The position numbers were made by a program, and so were the translations under genes. The notes below the pieces were generated by a model. That model saw only the letters and a list, made by a program, of their open reading frames with translations. It did no database searches and was not told where the DNA came from. From Thalassobius vesicularis (GTDB taxonomy: Bacteria > Pseudomonadota > Alphaproteobacteria > Rhodobacterales > Rhodobacteraceae): a DNA stretch of 64,000 bases. The stretch lies in contig NZ_SSMD01000001.1 in assembly GCF_004799325.1 (NCBI RefSeq), forward strand, positions 310,001 through 374,000, written 5' to 3'. Positions 8,565-16,155 of the stretch are shown here, piece by piece. Position 1 is the first letter of the stretch; the number at the start of each line of letters is the position of its first letter.

Positions 8565-8592
8565 TTCGGAACAGTGTTCTTCTTAGCGAAAC
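8565..8592. promoter_or_regulatory. Second putative IclR site
   Basis: The inverted repeat GAACA-G-TGTTC (8569-8579) lies within TTCGGAACAGTGTTC, followed by TAGCGAAAC (8584-8592). It shares the 9-mer TTCGGAACA and the TAGCGA word with the cupin/iclR intergenic region, and lies 55-80 bp before the hydrolase start. Confidence 0.5.
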
Positions 8593-8646
8593 GCTGGTTC
8601 GCAGAACGTAACATGAGATCCGCGCCGCCGGATCGGGAGGAACACC

Positions 8647-9552
8647 ATGGCATCCGAAGACCTGAACGCGCATATCGATGCCCTTTTGCAGGGCGCGGTG
8701 GACCCGCATGTGCATAGCGGCCCCTCGATCGCGCCACGTGCGCTGGACCATCTGGAACTGGCCGAGATGCTGTCGGCCGCCGGTTTTTCCGCTGCCGTGA
8801 CCAAGGATCACGACTATTCCGGGGTCATCACCGCGCGCATGATCCGCGACCACAATCCTGATCTGAAGACCAAGATCTACTCGGGCATCGTGCTGAATAA
8901 CGTGGTCGGCGGGCTGAACCCGTATGGCGTTGAGCATACCGCCGCGATGGACGGGCGCATCGTGTGGCTGCCGACGCTGGCCGCCGAAAACCACCTGTCG
9001 TGGGAGAAAAGCTCGGGCTGGGTGCATCCGGCCTCGACCCAGAAAATCCGGCCTGCAACGGCGGTGCCGCTGTTCGAAGACGGCAAGATGCGCCCCGAGC
9101 TGCTGGACATTCTGGACGTGGTCGCGGCAACCGGCATGGCGCTGGCCAGCGGGCATATCCATGTGTCGGAAACCAAAATCGTCTTTGCCGAGGCCCGCAA
9201 GCGCGGGGTCGAGCGGCTGATCTTTACCCACCCCGAGGACATCGTCGGTGCCTCGATGGACGACACCAAGGAAATCGCGGACATGGGCGCCTTTGTCGAG
9301 CATTCGCTTGCGTTCTTTCTGGAAGGGTCGAAGTTCCGCACCCGCACCTATGACGACCTGCGCGCGTTTATCGATTTGGTCGGCGCGGAACGGACGATCC
9401 TGTGCTCGGACCTGGGGCAGGTCGGCACGCTGGACCCGCTGGAAGGGTTCCGCAAGGCAGTCGGCGTCTGTCTGGACATGGGCTATTCCGACGCGCAAAT
9501 CCACGCGATGGTGGCGACGAACTCGGCCCAGGTCATCGGGCTGGAGGCGTAA
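8647..9552 (+). CDS. DUF6282-like amidohydrolase-fold protein (cluster A)
   Basis: The protein has 301 residues with a clear GGGAGGAAC ribosome site. The N-terminal DPHVHSGPS (H21, H23) is the HxH metal motif of the amidohydrolase/PHP-type TIM barrels. Further candidate ligands are H165 or H167 in SGHIHVSE, and D254 in LCSDLGQ. I recall this pattern as family DUF6282, whose substrate is not established. It is followed after 1 nt by an HpaI-type aldolase gene, so the two probably perform consecutive steps on the compound imported by the TRAP system. No signal peptide is seen. Confidence 0.75.
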   Translation: MASEDLNAHIDALLQGAVDPHVHSGPSIAPRALDHLELAEMLSAAGFSAAVTKDHDYSGVITARMIRDHNPDLKTKIYSGIVLNNVVGGLNPYGVEHTAAMDGRIVWLPTLAAENHLSWEKSSGWVHPASTQKIRPATAVPLFEDGKMRPELLDILDVVAATGMALASGHIHVSETKIVFAEARKRGVERLIFTHPEDIVGASMDDTKEIADMGAFVEHSLAFFLEGSKFRTRTYDDLRAFIDLVGAERTILCSDLGQVGTLDPLEGFRKAVGVCLDMGYSDAQIHAMVATNSAQVIGLEA

Positions 9553-9553
9553 G

Positions 9554-10306
9554 ATGGCGCAAGACCTGAGAACGCGCATCCGCCGGGGCGATCTGCTGGT
9601 CGGCACCTTCGTCAAGACGCCCTCGCCGCATGTGGTGGAAATTCTGGGCCATGCCGGGCTGGATTTCGCGGTGATCGATCAGGAGCACGCGCCCATCGGA
9701 ATCGCGCAGATGGACATGCTGGTGTTGGCTGGCCGGGCGGCGGGTCTGCCGCTGCTGTCGCGCCGTTGGGGCGGGGCCAAGGACTGGATCGCGCCGCTGC
9801 TGGACCTGGGTCTGGACGGGGTGATGGTGCCGCATGTTCTGGATCCCGATACAGCCGAGGCAGTCTGCGACGCGGTGCGGTTCTCGCGCGGCAAGCGGGG
9901 GCTGTCGCCTTCGCCGCGCGCGGGCAATTACGGCGGCATGGGGCTGGCCGAGTACCGCGAAACCAGCGATGCCCGCAGTATCGTGATGCTGCAGATCGAG
10001 GATGAATGCGCACTGGATCACCTGGACGCCATCGCCGCACTCTCTGATGTGGACATGCTGTTCGTCGGGCCTGCGGACCTGTCGCAGTCGATGGGCGTGG
10101 CCATGCCCTCGCCCGAGCTGGACGCCGCGATCGAGCGCATCATCGCCGCCGGGCGCAAGGCCGGTGTCGCGGTGGGGCTGTTCGTCGGTGACCCGGCCCA
10201 GATCGCGGGCTGGCATGCGAAGGGCGTCAGCCTGTTCGTCTGCGGCTCGGATCAGGCGATGCTGCGCAAGGCGGCGTCGCGGATGATGGCCGACCTCGGC
10301 GGCTGA
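9554..10306 (+). CDS. HpcH/HpaI-family class II pyruvate aldolase (cluster A)
   Basis: The 250-residue protein aligns in register with E. coli HpaI. H45 (DQEHAP), R70 (LLSRRWGG), E149 (LQIEDE) and D175 (VGPADLSQS) occupy the positions of the catalytic base, the pyruvate-binding arginine and the two metal ligands. By family it cleaves or forms 4-hydroxy-2-oxo acids, giving pyruvate plus an aldehyde, with a divalent metal. Translation starts one base after the hydrolase stop, so the genes are coupled. The natural substrate is not deducible. Confidence 0.88.
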   Translation: MAQDLRTRIRRGDLLVGTFVKTPSPHVVEILGHAGLDFAVIDQEHAPIGIAQMDMLVLAGRAAGLPLLSRRWGGAKDWIAPLLDLGLDGVMVPHVLDPDTAEAVCDAVRFSRGKRGLSPSPRAGNYGGMGLAEYRETSDARSIVMLQIEDECALDHLDAIAALSDVDMLFVGPADLSQSMGVAMPSPELDAAIERIIAAGRKAGVAVGLFVGDPAQIAGWHAKGVSLFVCGSDQAMLRKAASRMMADLGG

Positions 10307-10385
10307 CAGCCGAGCGCCACCGGCAGCGTCGGAACGTCGCCCCCCGGGCGGCATCGCGCTATTCCCACATGAGCGTTCCTGGTCT

Positions 10386-12986
10386 ATGCACCTGACAACA
10401 GGCCACCAGACCGGAGCCCCGCGGTTGTCCAGACTTGCCGTACAGACGCTGCGCAACCTTGCGCCGATCCTTGTGGGGGCGGTGCTGTTCGCGATGGGTC
10501 TGTACGCGCTGCTGCACCTGCTGAAACCCGTCCATTTCTCGGATATCGTCGCCCAGGTCCGCGCCATGCCCGCGCCCGTTCTGGCCGGGGCCGGTCTGGC
10601 CACGGTTGCGGCCTATGCGGCGCTGGTCGCCTATGACTGGTTCGCACTGCGCTATATCGGCAAGACCTTGTCATGGCCGGTTGTCACCATCGGTGGCTTT
10701 CTGGGTTATGCCTTTGGCAACACGGTCGGGGTCAGCGTCATTTCGGGCGGGGCCGTACGCTACCGTATCTATTCCGCCGCCGGGCTGAACGCGTTCGAGG
10801 TGGCCGCCGTGTCCGGCTATATCGCGCTGGCGCTGGGGACGGGGCTGACGCTGATCGGGCTGGCCGCCCTTGCCATCCACCCCGGCGCGGTTGCCGCTTA
10901 TCTGCCCTATGGCCAAGGGGTCGTGCAGCTGATCGCGCTGGCGCTGGTGCTGTCCTCGGTCGGGTTGATCGCGTGGCTTTCCGTCAGCCAGCGGACGTTT
11001 CGGTTTCGCGCGTTCCAGCTGCACATGCCGCCCCCGCGCGACCTGCTGGGCCAGCTGATCGCCACGCTGGTGGATGTCGCCGCCGCGGCCTTTGCACTGT
11101 GGGTGCTGCTACCCGCTGGCAAGCCCGACTTTGCCACGTTCATCGCGGTCTACTCGGCGGCGATGATGATTGGCGTGCTTAGCCACGTGCCCGGCGGCGT
11201 CGGCGTGTTCGAGACCGTGGTGATCGGCACCCTTCCCGCCGATGTGCCGGTCAGCGACGCTGCCGCCGCACTGCTGATGTTCCGGCTGATCTACTACCTG
11301 ATCCCCTTTGCACTGGGGTTCCTGATCGTCGCGCTGAACGAGGTGCGCCTCGCCGGAGGGGCCCTGAGCCGCTATTTCGGCCGGCTGCAAGGGGCGCAAC
11401 CCGCCCTGTCCACGCTGCATGGGCTGTCGCCGGGACTGGTGGCGGCGGTGGCCTTCGGGTTCGGCGTCTACCTGCTGTTGGTCTCGATGGTGCCCGCCGT
11501 TCAGCAGGACGCAATTGCAGAGCGAGAGCTGGTCGCCACCCTGCTGCGCGAGGGCGGGACGATTGCCCTGACCGTCGCGGGCGTGTCGCTGCTGATCCTG
11601 TCGCACGGGCTGGCGCGGCGGGTGTCCTCGGCGTTTTGGCTGGCGGTGGCTGCGCTGGCGGCCGGTGCAGTGGCCGCATTGCTGAACGATGCGGACGTCA
11701 AGAATGCCACGCTGCTGTGCGTCGGCGCGCTGGCGCTGCTGCCGTTCCGCCGCGCGTTTGACCGGCCCGGGCACCTGACCAGCGACGTGTTCGAACTGCG
11801 CTGGTTCCTGGCTGTCGGCGGAACTCTGGCGACCATCGCGGCCTTCTTCTTTTTCGCACACAAAAGCAGCCCGACGTCCGATGCAATCTGGGTCGGCTTC
11901 AACGCGATTTCCGAGACCCAGCGCGCGCTGCGGGCGGGCCTGATCGCCTCGTCCGTGTTGCTGGTGTTCGGGGTTTATCTGTTCACGCGGCCCGTACGGC
12001 TGAAGCCGGCCGTGGATGCGGACGGGGACGCGCTGGCATTGGCGGCCGGGATCGTCGAGCGCAGCGAAACCCCGCTGGCCTGGCTGAGCCAGACCGGCGA
12101 CAAGCGGTTCCTGTTCTCGGATTCGGGACGCTCGTTCCTGATGTATGCGGTGCAGGGACGGTCGTGGGTCGCTTACGGCAACCCCGTCGGCGACATCCGC
12201 GAGTTTGAACCGTTGTGCTGGTCCTTTGCTGAACAGGCCGCGAAATCGGGCTGCCATCCGGTGATGTACGAGGTGCAGCCGCTGGACACCCCCCTGTGCG
12301 AAGGGCTGGGCCTGACGCTGAACCGCATCGGCGAAGAGGCGGTGATCCAGTTGGCCGGGTTCGATGCAAGCGCCCCGGCGCTGGCGGCGTTCACGGGCGA
12401 GGCGCCGGTCGAGGTTCTGCTGCCACCGCATTCCGCGGACACGCTGGCCGCGTTGCGCTCGGTCTCGGACGTGTGGCTGTCCGGGCGCGACGGGGCCGAG
12501 AAGCAGTTCTCGGTCGGGCGGTTCTCGGACGCGTACATGAACCTGTTCCCGATTGCCGTGCTGCGCGAGGCGGGGCAGATCGTGGCCTTTGCCAACCTGA
12601 TGTTCACGCAAGGCGGCCGCTATGGCGCGGTGGATCTGATCCGCTTTCTGCCGGACCAGGGCCGAGAGGTTCTGGGCAGGCTGTTCCTGGGGCTGATCAC
12701 CTATTGCAAGGCCAACGGCACGCAGGAGATCAGCCTGGGCATGGTGCCGCTGGCGGGGCTGTCCAGCCGCTCGGTCGCGCATTCGTGGGATCGCTTTGGC
12801 CGACTGATCTATCGCCACGGCGGCGCGTTCGAGGATTTCGAGGACCTGCGGACCTTCAAAAGCGCGTTCCAGCCGGACTGGCGGCCCAGATACCTAGCGC
12901 TGCCGGCCAAGGTGTCGCTGCTGACCGCGATGCGGGACGTGGCGATCCTGATCGCGGGCACCGACAGCGGCCTGTCCGGCAAGTAA
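10386..12986 (+). CDS. mprF: Lysyl-phosphatidylglycerol synthase/flippase (MprF family)
   Basis: The 866-residue protein has the full MprF layout: an N-terminal membrane half (flippase region to about residue 500, including VISGGAVRYRIY and HVPGGVGVFETV typical of the UPF0104 part), then a soluble C-terminal DUF2156 synthase domain (about 540-850). By family it transfers lysine or another amino acid from charged tRNA to phosphatidylglycerol and flips the product, lowering surface charge and giving resistance to cationic peptides or acid. No strong Shine-Dalgarno sequence precedes the ATG. It looks intact. The neighbouring decayed locus begins immediately after it. Confidence 0.92.
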   Translation: MHLTTGHQTGAPRLSRLAVQTLRNLAPILVGAVLFAMGLYALLHLLKPVHFSDIVAQVRAMPAPVLAGAGLATVAAYAALVAYDWFALRYIGKTLSWPVVTIGGFLGYAFGNTVGVSVISGGAVRYRIYSAAGLNAFEVAAVSGYIALALGTGLTLIGLAALAIHPGAVAAYLPYGQGVVQLIALALVLSSVGLIAWLSVSQRTFRFRAFQLHMPPPRDLLGQLIATLVDVAAAAFALWVLLPAGKPDFATFIAVYSAAMMIGVLSHVPGGVGVFETVVIGTLPADVPVSDAAAALLMFRLIYYLIPFALGFLIVALNEVRLAGGALSRYFGRLQGAQPALSTLHGLSPGLVAAVAFGFGVYLLLVSMVPAVQQDAIAERELVATLLREGGTIALTVAGVSLLILSHGLARRVSSAFWLAVAALAAGAVAALLNDADVKNATLLCVGALALLPFRRAFDRPGHLTSDVFELRWFLAVGGTLATIAAFFFFAHKSSPTSDAIWVGFNAISETQRALRAGLIASSVLLVFGVYLFTRPVRLKPAVDADGDALALAAGIVERSETPLAWLSQTGDKRFLFSDSGRSFLMYAVQGRSWVAYGNPVGDIREFEPLCWSFAEQAAKSGCHPVMYEVQPLDTPLCEGLGLTLNRIGEEAVIQLAGFDASAPALAAFTGEAPVEVLLPPHSADTLAALRSVSDVWLSGRDGAEKQFSVGRFSDAYMNLFPIAVLREAGQIVAFANLMFTQGGRYGAVDLIRFLPDQGREVLGRLFLGLITYCKANGTQEISLGMVPLAGLSSRSVAHSWDRFGRLIYRHGGAFEDFEDLRTFKSAFQPDWRPRYLALPAKVSLLTAMRDVAILIAGTDSGLSGK

Positions 12987-12989
12987 CGC

Positions 12990-13262
12990 TCAGTGTGAAA
13001 TCATCCATGGCCGCGCCGAGGGGAAACTTTTCGAGCCGTCGGGCCGGTGCAGCGTCTTGCTGGGTTTCTTGGATGCGCCAGACGAACAGCACGAACAGCC
13101 CGCGCCGTGTTTCCTTGTCGATTTCGGCTCGTGCGAGGCGCGTTCGTTGGTTTCGTGCGCACGGCGGACGGTGCTGCTAACGGCCGAGAGTTTCGGCGCG
13201 GTGATCAACACTCGGCGCGCGCTGGTGCCGCAATCGGGGCAGAAGTAATCGTAGTAGGGCAT
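12990..13262 (-). pseudogene. fmdB: FmdB-type zinc ribbon protein with internal deletion
   Basis: A 90-codon frame starts MPYYDYFCPDCGTSARR after a GGAAGAAG site and ends RPWMISH, both typical of FmdB-like regulators. An intact FmdB zinc ribbon has two CxxC(G) knuckles about 20-25 residues apart. Here there is only one (C8/C11), and the sequence jumps straight to the segment that normally follows the second knuckle. I infer an in-frame deletion between the two repeats. It may still be translated but cannot form the usual four-cysteine zinc site. It lies next to an fmdA fragment. Confidence 0.7.
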
Positions 13263-13282
13263 CGTCTTCTTCCGGAATGGAG

Positions 13283-13590
13283 GTCGCGCCGCGTGACAGG
13301 TCCTTGATGTCACAGTTGCCGCCATGTTCGCGCGGCGGCAAGGTGCAGGCGGCCTCGGCGGCGGCGGCCATCACGCCCATATGCGCGCTTTGGGTGGTCG
13401 GCAGCGCGGCCAGATGCGGCACGCGGTCGGGTTCAGTATCGAACAGCACCTTTTCACGGGCGTTCCACATGTCCAGCATCTTGCGGCTGGGCAGGCAGCC
13501 GATCAGGCCGGTGTGAATGAGGCCTGCGTATTTCACGCCGGGGACGTGGCGGGACTTGGTGAACATGCCGCCGCCCGAGATCAGGCCACG
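13283..13590 (-). pseudogene. fmdA: Formamidase/acetamidase fragment
   Basis: Residues such as FTKSRHVPGVKYAGLIH, TGLIGCLPS and HGGNCDIKDLSRGA match the middle of FmdA/AmdA family formamidases, enzymes of about 400 residues. Only roughly 95 codons remain. Upstream the sequence runs into urtC remains, and after LSRGA it breaks off and joins the leader of fmdB. Both the N-terminal part and the C-terminal part are missing, so it is non-functional. The remaining gene order matches the amide-utilisation loci of related bacteria, where fmdA lies beside urt transporter genes. Confidence 0.75.
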
Positions 13591-13595
13591 CAGGC

Positions 13596-13774
13596 AGGGA
13601 TGCCGGGGGTGGACTGGATTTCCGTGTTCTCAGGGGTCGAGGCCTCGAGCTTGAGGAACATCGCCATGCAATAGCCCCCCAGCACAGCACCAACCCGATC
13701 GCCACGAAGGCATAGGTCAGGTACTTGGCGGACAGGTTCAGGCGGAAGGTGTCCAGCAGCAGCGGGAACACGGC
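13596..13774 (-). pseudogene. urtC: Urea ABC permease UrtC remnant
   Basis: Two pieces of a UrtC N-terminal region remain: FRLNLSAKYLTYAFVAIGL up to CWG, then in another frame GGYCMAMFLKLEAS through STPGIP. In intact UrtC a stretch of about 15-16 residues (the GGILSLGQG region) separates these pieces, so I infer a deletion that also shifts the frame near 13676. After STPGIP the rest of the gene, and by gene order urtD and urtE, are gone. The first piece is fused in frame to the urtB remnant. Confidence 0.7.
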
Positions 13775-14122
13775 GAAGATGACGACTAGGAAGGTGTCCA
13801 CGATGCAGAGCTGACCTGCGGTCGGGCCGGTCGAGCCCATCGTCCATTCGGGGATGGTGACGCCGACCTCGCACGCGCCGAACACGGAACGGTAGATCTG
13901 TTGCAGGATCAGGCTGAGGCCCCAGGTGGCCCGCCGCGTGTCCAGCGGACGTTTATAAAGATGGCGTATGAGCGCCCATTCGACGAGCATCCCCAACGCG
14001 CCACTGGCGATTAAGGCCAATATCATCGCCACGAAGTAATAGCCCGAGAAAAGGATCAGTCCGGCAATGCCCTGCATGGCGAAGATGGCGGTCAGCTCAC
14101 CCATGGAGTAGTCGGAAAACAT
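13775..14122 (-). pseudogene. urtB: Urea ABC permease UrtB remnant, fused to urtC
   Basis: The native-looking start (MFSDYSMGELTAIFAMQ) has an AAGGAACG ribosome site. The protein then runs through GMLVEWALIRHLYKRPLDT, GLSLILQQIYRSVFG and VGVTIPEW, all characteristic of UrtB. It is only about 116 residues instead of about 300-340. Segments are missing after GLILFS and after TMGS, and the tail IVDTFLVVIF runs directly into urtC. Substitutions at strongly conserved places (DTRRATWG where DTLLATWG is usual) put two arginines into a hydrophobic segment. The chimeric frame continues to 13454 with no sensible sequence. Confidence 0.72.
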
Positions 14123-14241
14123 GGCTCGTTCCTTTGAAAGCGGTGGCGGCGCCCGCGCCGCAAGTGCTGCGGCGCGGGGTGGAAATCCCGAAGGTTGGGA
14201 AAGGGCTGGCCGGGGATGCGTAAGACCAGCCCGATCCGGCG

Positions 14242-14520
14242 TTACTGGTAGCCTTCGGGGAACGGGTTGGGTTCGACCAGATCGTCGGTTTCGAACACGA
14301 CCTCGTACTGGCCATCCGCCTTGGCCAGACCGACGCGGGTCTTCGACCACGGGTGATGGTTTTTGTGGACCTTCAACTAGCCTTCGGGGGCGGTGGTCAG
14401 TTTGATGCCGGGGCTGGCTTCCTTGATCTTGCCGATACCGGCGGCCTTCAGCTGCTTGGAGAAGGCCACGTTCGAGCCACCCACGATGATCGCACAGATC
14501 GGGGAGCAGGCGACTTCCTG
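14242..14520 (-). pseudogene. urtA: Urea ABC binding protein UrtA C-terminal remnant
   Basis: The reading CAIIVGGSNVAFSKQLKAAG, then ASPGIKLTTAPEG, KVHKNHHPWSKT and VVFETDDLVEPNPFPEGYQ matches the C-terminal third of periplasmic UrtA-type urea/amide binding proteins. An in-frame TAG at 14377-14379 interrupts it between APEG and KVHKN. The N-terminal part, including the signal peptide, is absent. The stop codon after PEGYQ is probably the original one, and the urtB start follows 120 nt later, as in an intact urt operon. Confidence 0.65.
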
Positions 14521-14539
14521 CGCTTCCTGCCCGAGCCGA

Positions 14540-15677
14540 AAACCCCCGCTCAAACACGAGCACGGCGCCACCGAAGCCTGCATCCTGTACAACTATCGCC
14601 TTGGCGCCGAGGACATGACGCATTGCCCGTTCCACGCCGGACCGATCTGTTCGCTGTGCTGCACGCTGGACAGTTCGTGCCGGGACAGCTGCAAGCCGCA
14701 TGGCCGGCTGGACGCGATGCTGGTGTCGACGATCCGGTCCACCCTGCCGCAGCGGATTGCCGATGCACTGATGTCGCGCCTGTCGATCTTTCTGATTTCC
14801 ACGGCGATTCCGGCCTCGGTCTTTGGGATGGTGCTGCTGTTCATCCGCGCCCACGAAGGGGCCGAGAATTTCGACGCGGTGCTGACGGTGATCCTCGCCT
14901 CGGTTCTGGTGGTGATCGACATCATTGCCTGGACCCTGATCCTGGCCACCGAAAACCAGAAACAGGCCCGCGACGAGGCCGACCGCCAGACCCAGCGCCT
15001 GCTGCGCGAAGTGCGCGTCACGAACGGACCGATGCGGTCAGCACGATCCGGCGCAGCTCGGAACATCTGGCGGGGTTGATCGACAACCTGCTGGAGATTT
15101 CGCGCGACCGCATCCACTTGCCAGCGTTGCTGCACCATATCGTCTCGATCTTCGAGGGGCAGGCCCGCGCAAAATGGTGATGGTGGTCGATGACGACCAA
15201 AGCCACCTGCGGCTGGTCGAAACCGTGAAGCGGCCGCTGGGCTTTCTGGTGCAGACCGTGCCGGATGCGGCGACCGCGCTGGAAATTCTACAGGACGCCG
15301 CGCCGGACATATTCCTGCTGGATATCGACATGCCCGGCAAGGATGGCTGGGCACTGGCCAGCCGCATCCGCGCCCTGCCCACCCACCGCAACACGCCGAT
15401 CCTAATGGTCTCGGGCCACGCGCTGGAGGCGCGCCACCCGGTCGAGCGTGAGGGGCTGTATGATGCGTTTATCGTCAAGCCCTACTCGGTCCATGACATG
15501 CTGCGCCGGTTGGCGGACCTGCCGAAGGTCACGCTGGTGCATCGACAAACCGACACTGAAGACGACGACCCCAAGCAGGTGCCCGAAACCGTGGTGGAAC
15601 GTCTACGCGAACTGGCCAGCATTGGCCACGCCGCCAGCCTGCGCCTGATCGAGGAGTTCAAGAACCGTGCCGCCTGA
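14540..15677 (+). pseudogene. Hybrid sensor histidine kinase, gutted
   Basis: Three blocks of one hybrid kinase survive. Block one has a Cys-rich patch (CPFHAGPICSLCC, CRDSC), then two membrane helices and a coiled linker (about 14550-15013). Block two, in another frame, has a scrap of the HisKA region (STIRRSSEHLAGLIDNLLEI to GQARAK). Block three (15174-15677) is an intact receiver with LLDIDMPG and IVKPYS. The long symporter-like N-terminal half, the phospho-histidine segment and the whole HATPase domain are missing. In relatives this kinase stands next to urt/fmd genes. The receiver could still be translated from ATG 15174 as a 167-residue protein. Confidence 0.7.
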
Positions 15678-16044
15678 ACAGTACAGATCTGCCATGCCCG
15701 CCCGTTCCATCGCGCTGGTGATTGACGCCGCGACCGAAACGCTGGGGCCGGTCTTGACCGCGCTGGAGGAAAACGGAATGACCGTGCTGATCGCGGTCCG
15801 GCCGTGGCGCGACGGGGAAAACGAGTCGGAACTGGTCGAGGAATTCGGCCTGACCCAGCGCGAAGCCGAAGTGCTGGTGTGGCTGTCGCGGGGCAAGACC
15901 AACCGGGATATCGCGGACATTCTGGAGCTGTCGGCGCGCACCGTGAACAAGCATCTGGAAACCGTGTTCCAGAAGATGGGTGCGGACGACCGGACCTCGG
16001 CCGCGGTGATGGCCGACCGTGTCTTACAGCCGCTCAGCCAGTAG
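15667..16044 (+). pseudogene. LuxR-type response regulator lacking its receiver core
   Basis: The 125-codon frame has a GTG start overlapping the kinase end. The first about 35 residues (ARSIALVIDAATETLG and ALEENGMTVLIA) are the start of a receiver domain. The sequence then jumps to a complete LuxR/GerE helix-turn-helix (GLTQREAEVLVWLSRG to NKHLETVFQKMG). The phospho-acceptor Asp, the Thr and the Lys of the receiver are all missing. I infer an in-frame internal deletion of well over 100 codons. The DNA-binding half looks intact, so a constitutively active or orphan HTH protein remains possible. Confidence 0.65.
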
Positions 16045-16053
16045 AGACAAAGA

Positions 16054-16081
16054 AACCCCGGCAACGGGACGTGCCGGGGTT
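16054..16081 (-). terminator. Terminator of the cluster B transporter operon
   Basis: The stem AACCCCGGCA / TGCCGGGGTT is followed on the minus strand by TTTCTTTG. It lies 75 bp beyond the dctM stop and also just after the LuxR remnant on the plus strand. Confidence 0.65.
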
Positions 16082-16155
16082 CCAATGTGCGCCGCAGGCA
16101 AGGAGCGGCGCACGATTCCGGGGATTGGCGTTCAAACAATCCTTGGCCGGAAAAC

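Noticed and set aside
12990-16044. A novel compact multi-gene system made of small fused proteins
   Set aside because: The blocks match known FmdA/FmdB/Urt/kinase/LuxR segments in their native order with internal gaps, frameshifts and a stop, so decay explains them better.
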